Origin: Thermoplasmatales archaeon SM1-50 | Lineage (GTDB): Archaea > Thermoplasmatota > E2 > DHVEG-1 | Reading direction: 5' to 3' | NCBI GenBank assembly: GCA_001595945.1 | Contig: LSSI01000078.1 | Span: 1 to 34,143, forward strand | Length of the DNA: 34,143 nucleotides | In this document: positions 29,765 through 34,143 of the stretch, in pieces | Layout of the letters: every line of letters begins with the position of its first letter | How positions within the stretch are numbered: the first letter of the stretch is position 1 | Position numbers and translations under genes: made by a program | The notes under the pieces: generated by a model | Told to the model about the DNA's origin: nothing | What the model saw: the letters and a program-made list of their open reading frames with translations, nothing else | Databases searched by the model: none

Positions 29765-31456
29765 ATGAAAATGAATAATTTATTTCTTATTCTTTGCACA
29801 TTTCTTTTCTTTGCAACCACTCTGTTTCCTCTCGTACAAGGGATGTCTTTTGATTTGGAGACAAATCTATTTTCGTACGTAGAGAAGAACCATAGTATAG
29901 GGGAAACCTTGGTTCTTCCCTCTTCATTTAGCTGGCGTGATATACATGGCGTGGATTTTACCACCCCAATACGAAATCAAGCCCCCTATCCAAGTTGTGA
30001 ATCCTTTGCGCTGGTTGCAGCGGTTGAAACGATGGTTCAGTATCAGGTCGGATTTCCTTTTGGATGTGACCTTTCAGAGGCACATCTATTCTTCTATAGT
30101 GGAGGAAATATAATTTGGGGCTCGTATCCCGAGAATGACACTAAATTTCTCAAAGAGTACGGTGTCCCAGACGAGGCATGTTGGCCCTATCCAAAGGATT
30201 TGTATCAGTATCCTTTAAACACGACGAGTCCTGATTGGATGAATAGGACCGTAAAAATCACTAATTGGTCGTATATCCCTGATGATCCTGTAGCCATTAA
30301 AACTGCGTTACTTACGAACGGACCCGTGCCAAGTTATTTTCTTGTTTACGATGATTTCCTTTACTATAAGAAAGGGGTTTATCAACATCGCTGGGGGAGG
30401 GTTCGAGGGGCTCACTATATGGCGATTGTCGGCTACAATGACGACCCGGGGTACTGGATTGTGAAGAACAGCTGGGGAACACACTATCAGGATGAAGGAT
30501 GGATCAATATTAAATACGGAGAATGTGGGATAGGTACAAAAAATTTCTATTTGACAGGCGTCTATGGGAAATTCCCTATTGTGTATGTAGATGATGATAA
30601 CACGAATGGACCCTGGGAGGGAACTAAGGAGTACCCGTATCATACTATTCAAGAGGCTATACATACGGTGTATGACGGGTATGCGATTTATGTCATGAAT
30701 GGAACATACAGGGAACATGTCATTATTGATAAAACAATCTCTTTATATGGTGAAAATAGGGAAACGACGATCCTTGAAGGAGAGGGATCTGATGATGTAG
30801 TGACTGTCACGGTTCCTGGTGTAAAAATCTCTGGGTTTACCATTCAAAACAGTGAGAGCCAACTCTATCATGCTGGTATTAAAACGCTTTCGTTAAATTC
30901 GAATGTTACTATCGAGGATACCATCATTCAAAATAATGCGATTGGTATTTACCTTAATTACGCCTATGAAACCTCCTGGAACATTGTTCAAAATAACAGT
31001 ATCGTTCATAACGTGAAGGGTATCTATGCACATTGGGCTAATAACGGGCAGATCACCAGAAACACGATTGCTTTTAATGAAGAAAGCGGAATTGAGACGC
31101 AGCATTGTAAAAATTTATACATCGCAGGAAACATTATTAGTGATAACGGGGCGTATGGTATCTTTTTACGGGGTGCGTCCGATCACAATACTATTACAGG
31201 AAGAAATGTGATTCGACACAATGCTATCGGTATAGGAATCAGTGAATCAAAAAGAAACGTGATTAGTAAGAATAATTTTATTGGGAATATCGACCATGCA
31301 TCTTTTTACAATGCATTTTTGACTACTTGGAGGAGTAACTATTGGGATGATAATATGTTGTTCCTTCCTAAGATCATATGGGGGAGCATTGGCAAACGAC
31401 AGTTCCCCTGGATGAATTTCGACTGGCTTGCCATGAGGAAACCATTTGACAGGTGA
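29765..31456 (+). CDS. Secreted papain-family peptidase fused to a NosD-like beta helix
   Basis: A 563-aa exported protein of two parts. A signal peptide spans 1-26. The C1A papain-like peptidase (about 50-265) has the oxyanion Gln72 (IRNQAPYPSC), the nucleophile Cys78, His217 in RGAHYMAIVGY and Asn235 in VKNSWGTHYQDEGWINI. Residues about 275-560 form a right-handed beta helix of NosD/CASH type: YVDDDNTNGPWEGTKEYPYHTIQEAI, then repeated turns such as TIQNNAIGIYLNY, ITRNTIAFNEESGIETQ and IAGNIISDNGAYGIFLRGASDHNTI. Beta helices of this type usually bind polysaccharide or act as surface scaffolds, so it may hold the peptidase on a substrate or surface. No propeptide inhibitor domain is visible. 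There is no C-terminal anchor. Confidence 0.92.
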   Translation: MKMNNLFLILCTFLFFATTLFPLVQGMSFDLETNLFSYVEKNHSIGETLVLPSSFSWRDIHGVDFTTPIRNQAPYPSCESFALVAAVETMVQYQVGFPFGCDLSEAHLFFYSGGNIIWGSYPENDTKFLKEYGVPDEACWPYPKDLYQYPLNTTSPDWMNRTVKITNWSYIPDDPVAIKTALLTNGPVPSYFLVYDDFLYYKKGVYQHRWGRVRGAHYMAIVGYNDDPGYWIVKNSWGTHYQDEGWINIKYGECGIGTKNFYLTGVYGKFPIVYVDDDNTNGPWEGTKEYPYHTIQEAIHTVYDGYAIYVMNGTYREHVIIDKTISLYGENRETTILEGEGSDDVVTVTVPGVKISGFTIQNSESQLYHAGIKTLSLNSNVTIEDTIIQNNAIGIYLNYAYETSWNIVQNNSIVHNVKGIYAHWANNGQITRNTIAFNEESGIETQHCKNLYIAGNIISDNGAYGIFLRGASDHNTITGRNVIRHNAIGIGISESKRNVISKNNFIGNIDHASFYNAFLTTWRSNYWDDNMLFLPKIIWGSIGKRQFPWMNFDWLAMRKPFDR

Positions 31457-31561
31457 CCCAGATAATGAAATTGGAGGTTGAAACAGCTTACTCCCAATCC
31501 TTTTTCACGTAATTCTAAAATACCAGTTATTGTTCTATTCTTATAAAAAATTGGGAAGAAT

Positions 31562-32533
31562 ATGGTCGACATAGATCTCAAAGATAGGAAAATACTCTAT
31601 GAACTTGATCTTGATGCTCGACAGTCACTAACCCAAATCGGAAAAAAGGTCGGATTAAAAAAAGATATTGTCTCTTATCGAATTCGCAGGATGCAGGATG
31701 AAGGAGTCATAATAAATTTTTGGACTGCGATTAACACTTTTAAATTAGGATATGAGGTCTATAGGATTTATATAAATTTTCAATACGTTAGCTCACCGAT
31801 TAAAGAAAAAATTATTTCGCATTTTGTCACCCATAGGAATGTTTGGGCGGTTATCTCTCTGAAAGCAGAGGTCGATTTTGATGTTCTCGTATGGGTGAAA
31901 GATATTTATGAATTTTATAAATTCTGGGATCGAACGCTTGATGAATTTGAGGATTATTTTGCAAAAGTTACGATCTCTATATATGTTGAAGCGTTTAATT
32001 ATAAGAAATCTTTTTTGCTTCCAAATCACCCCGACAAAGGAGATAGGTTGCTGTATAGAACAACATGTGGTGGAAAATCAGTGGAAATTGATAAAGTTGA
32101 TTACGGGCTTTTAAATGAACTAGCTGTTAATGCACGTATTCCCTTGATAGATCTTGCTGAAAAACTTGGGATCTCTTCGCAAGCGGTGAATTATCGGGTT
32201 AATAAACTCATGAAACATGGTGTCATAAATGCGTTTCGAGTGAATGTTGATCTAATAAAATTGGGGCTTCAACATTATAAGCTAGAGATATATCTAAAGG
32301 ATCATAAACAGAGACGTGCAATTTGGCAGTATCTAAGAGAAAAACCTTATTGTGATACATTGAATGTTGCAATTGGTTGGAGTGATTTAGAATTCGAAAT
32401 TATTGTTGAAAATGTCCAGCAGTTGGGGGAAATCATGGAAGAGATTGATGCAAAATTTCCCAATACTATTAAAAAGCAGAATTTTTGGATTTTTGACAAG
32501 GTTCATAAAGAAAGATGGTTACCTGAGTTTTAA
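31562..32533 (+). CDS. Lrp/AsnC-type regulator with two HTH domains
   Basis: A 323-aa regulator that carries two AsnC/Lrp units in tandem. The first HTH spans 5-52 (LKDRKILYELDLDARQSLTQIG, then DIVSYRIRRMQDEGVI), followed by a RAM-like ligand-binding domain (about 60-150). The second HTH spans about 175-225 (DKVDYGLLNELAVNARIPLIDLAEK, then SQAVNYRVNKLMKHGVI), followed by a second RAM-like domain (about 230-315). Typical Lrp proteins have one of each; fused pairs are known in some archaea. They often respond to amino acids. The gene is upstream of no close operon partner; the nearest genes are a convergent micropeptide gene (149 nt beyond its stop) and the divergent-side papain/beta-helix gene. 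GGGAAGAA precedes its ATG. Confidence 0.9.
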   Translation: MVDIDLKDRKILYELDLDARQSLTQIGKKVGLKKDIVSYRIRRMQDEGVIINFWTAINTFKLGYEVYRIYINFQYVSSPIKEKIISHFVTHRNVWAVISLKAEVDFDVLVWVKDIYEFYKFWDRTLDEFEDYFAKVTISIYVEAFNYKKSFLLPNHPDKGDRLLYRTTCGGKSVEIDKVDYGLLNELAVNARIPLIDLAEKLGISSQAVNYRVNKLMKHGVINAFRVNVDLIKLGLQHYKLEIYLKDHKQRRAIWQYLREKPYCDTLNVAIGWSDLEFEIIVENVQQLGEIMEEIDAKFPNTIKKQNFWIFDKVHKERWLPEF

Positions 32534-32681
32534 TGTGATGGCTCCTATGAAAACATCACAGAATAATATATGGAGTAATAACGTTTTAAAAAAATAAGAG
32601 TTTTATAATAATGTAAAGAAATATAAAGTAGCATCAAATATTTTTTTATTTTTCCCTGTAGAATTTTACTTTTCTTTTATT

Positions 32682-32765
32682 TTATAATGAGGGACAAATA
32701 CTTGGGCAAATGCTTGATGCTACCGCAGTTACTCCTACTAGAGCGCCTATTATTATTGTTTCCAT
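32682..32765 (-). CDS. 27-aa hydrophobic micropeptide with CPSICPS
   Basis: A 27-codon frame: METIIIGALVGVTAVASS followed by ICPSICPSL. The N-terminal 18 residues form a hydrophobic helix with G-A-L-V-G, and two Cys-Pro-Ser units follow. Support for a real gene is direct: GGATGGTGAG lies 7-16 nt before the ATG, and a TATA-like AAGTATATAAATAA at 32820-32833 gives a transcript start near 32801. A 10-bp palindrome, TATCATGATA, covers that start at 32797-32806. It is too short for ordinary gene finders and I know no family match. It could be a small membrane protein, a metal- or disulfide-forming peptide, or a modified-peptide precursor. Confidence 0.5.
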   Translation of the reverse strand: METIIIGALVGVTAVASSICPSICPSL

Positions 32766-32796
32766 ACCTTACTCACCATCCTACATTGATATCTAT

Positions 32797-32833
32797 TATC
32801 ATGATATACTTTCTCTGTCATTATTTATATACT
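32797..32833 (-). promoter_or_regulatory. Promoter and palindrome of the micropeptide gene
   Basis: TATA-like AAGTATATAAATAA on the minus strand (32820-32833) is followed by the palindrome TATCATGATA at 32797-32806, at the predicted start site. This is the same layout as the regulated promoters before the wHTH and FIST genes. Confidence 0.5.
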
Positions 32834-32945
32834 TGTCGTGCAAAAATGACAAATTGAAAATACAGAAAACCCAAAAAATCCTCTCCTGGTACAATCCTAT
32901 AAATTATACCTATACATAATACCAAAATGACTGGTAAACCCCTCC

Positions 32946-33455
32946 TTATAAAAAACTATCAATACTCTGATCCACATCAGTCAGATACTGGTTGTAAACC
33001 AGAGCAGGCGCAAAAAAAGTTATCAAAAAAACGGTTTGCGTTTTGAGCACTTCCACCTGCTTAACAAACTCCATGACTCCCTCCCGTTCATACAAATATT
33101 CGATTTCATAAGCCTGCATAATTGAAATCGATCGCCAACCACGATGTAAAATCGAATAATTCCCTTCATTCTCAGATAACTCCTCCTCCACTTGATCTGC
33201 AAACGTGCTTAATCCTTGCCCCTCAAGAAGTGAAAACGGGACACTGATAATCAATGAGACATTGGAAGAATTTTCTGGGGAAAACCAAACAGCAACCGTC
33301 GATAAATTAGTCTCAATCTGTTGCCAACCCGATGGGGGGTCCAAAGAAAATCCATACTTATTATTATAAGAACGAGTGACTGGTTGCTCCACACATCCAC
33401 CAAAGAGTAGGACACCAACCACAAATATCCCAATGACCATAATATGACTGTTCAT
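32946..33455 (-). CDS. Lipoprotein with a PsbP/Mog1-like domain (tentative)
   Basis: A 169-aa exported lipoprotein. Residues 1-20 are a signal peptide and LLFGGC gives a lipobox with Cys21 as lipid site. The rest resembles PsbP-like or DUF-type small alpha/beta lipoproteins: NNKYGFSLDPPSGWQQIE opens the domain in the manner of PsbP/Mog1-fold proteins, followed by FSPENSSNVSLIISVPFS and the repeating strands and helices. These proteins lack known enzymatic activity and bind partners at the membrane surface. It lies between the micropeptide gene and the acetyl-CoA synthetase gene. Exact function unknown. Confidence 0.75.
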   Translation of the reverse strand: MNSHIMVIGIFVVGVLLFGGCVEQPVTRSYNNKYGFSLDPPSGWQQIETNLSTVAVWFSPENSSNVSLIISVPFSLLEGQGLSTFADQVEEELSENEGNYSILHRGWRSISIMQAYEIEYLYEREGVMEFVKQVEVLKTQTVFLITFFAPALVYNQYLTDVDQSIDSFL

Positions 33456-33577
33456 AAATCTCTAAAAAAAGACAAACAATATCTGATATAAAAACACGTC
33501 AGCCCCTAACCCAAAATGTTCCGTCCGATCAAAATCCTATAGAGACACGCCACATGGAAAGGAACAGCATCTACCTT

Positions 33578-33600
33578 ATTAAAAAAAACAAGAAAAAAAG
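33578..33600 (-). terminator. Oligo(T) terminator after acs
   Basis: On the minus strand two T runs (seven and eight residues, parted by CTTG-like bases) follow the acs stop codon within 40 nt. Confidence 0.55.
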
Positions 33601-33614
33601 TAGAAGGAGAGGTA

Positions 33615-34143
33615 TCAGCATGCTTTTCCGATTTCATCAACTGCTTCAGGGTTTGCAAGCGTTGAAGTATCACCGACTTCTTGACCAAGTGCTTTAGCCC
33701 GAATGACTCGTCGCATAATTTTTCCACTCCGAGTCTTAGGTACATCAGAGACAAACCAAATCTCATCAGGTCTAGCGAGTTTACCCATTTCTTTTGCCAC
33801 ATGTTCACGGAGTAATTTTCTTAAATCATCGGTCGGTTCTATCCCCTTTTTTAGCACCACAAACGAGGTGATCGACTCACCTTTCGCCTCATGTGGTTTC
33901 CCAATGACTGCTGCCTCAGCAACCATCGGATGACTAACAAGGGCGGACTCGACTTCGGAGTTCCCAATACGATGACCAGAGATCTTTAAGACATCATCTG
34001 CTCGACCCTGGATCCAGAAATATCCATCGCTATCCTGACGGGTGACATCACCAGCAAGGTAAACACCTTTGTATTTTCCCCAGTAGGTCTCTTTGTACCG
34101 ATCCGGATTCTTATAGATCCCGCGGAGCATTCCAGGCCATGGA
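33615..34143 (-). CDS. acs: Acetyl-CoA synthetase, C-terminal part (runs off the window)
   Basis: The last 176 residues of an AMP-forming acetyl-CoA synthetase, which turns acetate, ATP and CoA into acetyl-CoA. It enters from the right edge reading PWPGML, and contains the A8 hinge region GDVTRQDSDGYFWIQGRADDVLKISGHRIGNSEVESAL, followed by PKTRSGKIMRR with the acetylation-sensitive catalytic Lys. These are diagnostic for Acs rather than the broader acyl-CoA synthetases. The 5' part lies outside the window, so the start is not seen. In a heterotrophic archaeon it would recover acetate or act in acetate metabolism. An oligo(T) terminator follows directly. Confidence 0.96.
   Translation of the reverse strand, partial: PWPGMLRGIYKNPDRYKETYWGKYKGVYLAGDVTRQDSDGYFWIQGRADDVLKISGHRIGNSEVESALVSHPMVAEAAVIGKPHEAKGESITSFVVLKKGIEPTDDLRKLLREHVAKEMGKLARPDEIWFVSDVPKTRSGKIMRRVIRAKALGQEVGDTSTLANPEAVDEIGKAC

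Noticed and set aside
32710-32919. 69-codon plus-strand frame over the micropeptide gene
   Set aside because: Lacks a ribosome site; the opposite strand has the complete promoter and start signals.

Overview
The window looks archaeal and euryarchaeal, most likely a Thermoplasmata-related sediment lineage such as the MBG-D type. Direct evidence is TFB with an N-terminal zinc ribbon, a fibrillarin-type 2'-O-methyltransferase, a geranylgeranyl-diphosphate-synthase-like prenyltransferase, a geranylgeranyl-reductase-family flavoprotein, and AT-rich TATA boxes 20-30 bp before many starts. The lineage is inference: it rests on secreted C25 (gingipain-type), papain-type and zincin-type peptidases together with an M18 aminopeptidase, glycine cleavage genes and acetyl-CoA synthetase, a profile of protein-degrading archaea. 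No rRNA, tRNA, CRISPR array, complete insertion sequence or phage region was seen.

Layout. 1-2.4 kb: a sulfur/iron operon of DsrE-like protein, an IscS-like protein that lacks its PLP lysine, IscU and desulfoferrodoxin. 2.4-3.7 kb: a 73-aa orphan gene, possible gene debris, and a small winged-helix regulator with a perfect palindrome at its predicted start site. 3.7-13.4 kb: a secreted PKD protein, M18 aminopeptidase, a B12-type radical SAM protein with a coupled small partner, a secreted calcium-repeat zincin, a CapK/PaaK-type adenylate-forming enzyme and a secreted C25 peptidase. 13.4-14.0 kb: a noncoding stretch dense in three families of short repeats. 14.0-17.3 kb: TFB, RlmE, prenyl diphosphate synthase and fibrillarin. 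17.5-19.4 kb: a methyltransferase and a radical SAM/SPASM enzyme whose real start appears to be CTG. 19.9-21.5 kb: gcvT and gcvH.

21.7-26.1 kb holds a Roadblock-like protein, a FIST sensor-type protein, a GNAT-like protein, a 59-aa ferredoxin too short for many gene finders, and a convergent geranylgeranyl-reductase-family flavoprotein. The Roadblock and FIST promoters both carry CACTA/TAGTG palindromes at the predicted transcription start. 26.1-27.4 kb holds two tandem paralogous membrane proteins. 27.7-31.5 kb has a RiPP-maturation-like radical SAM enzyme facing a secreted papain/beta-helix fusion. 31.5-34.1 kb has a double-HTH Lrp/AsnC regulator, a 27-codon hydrophobic micropeptide with a complete promoter, a lipoprotein and the 3' part of acetyl-CoA synthetase.

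How the parts may work together: secreted peptidases and the cytosolic aminopeptidase would feed amino-acid catabolism, with GcvT/GcvH using glycine and Acs handling acetate. The most unusual items are the PLP-less IscS-like protein, the FIST-GNAT-ferredoxin-reductase cassette, the RiPP-like radical SAM gene, the CTG-start SPASM enzyme, the operator-like repeat island before TFB, and the CPSICPS micropeptide.
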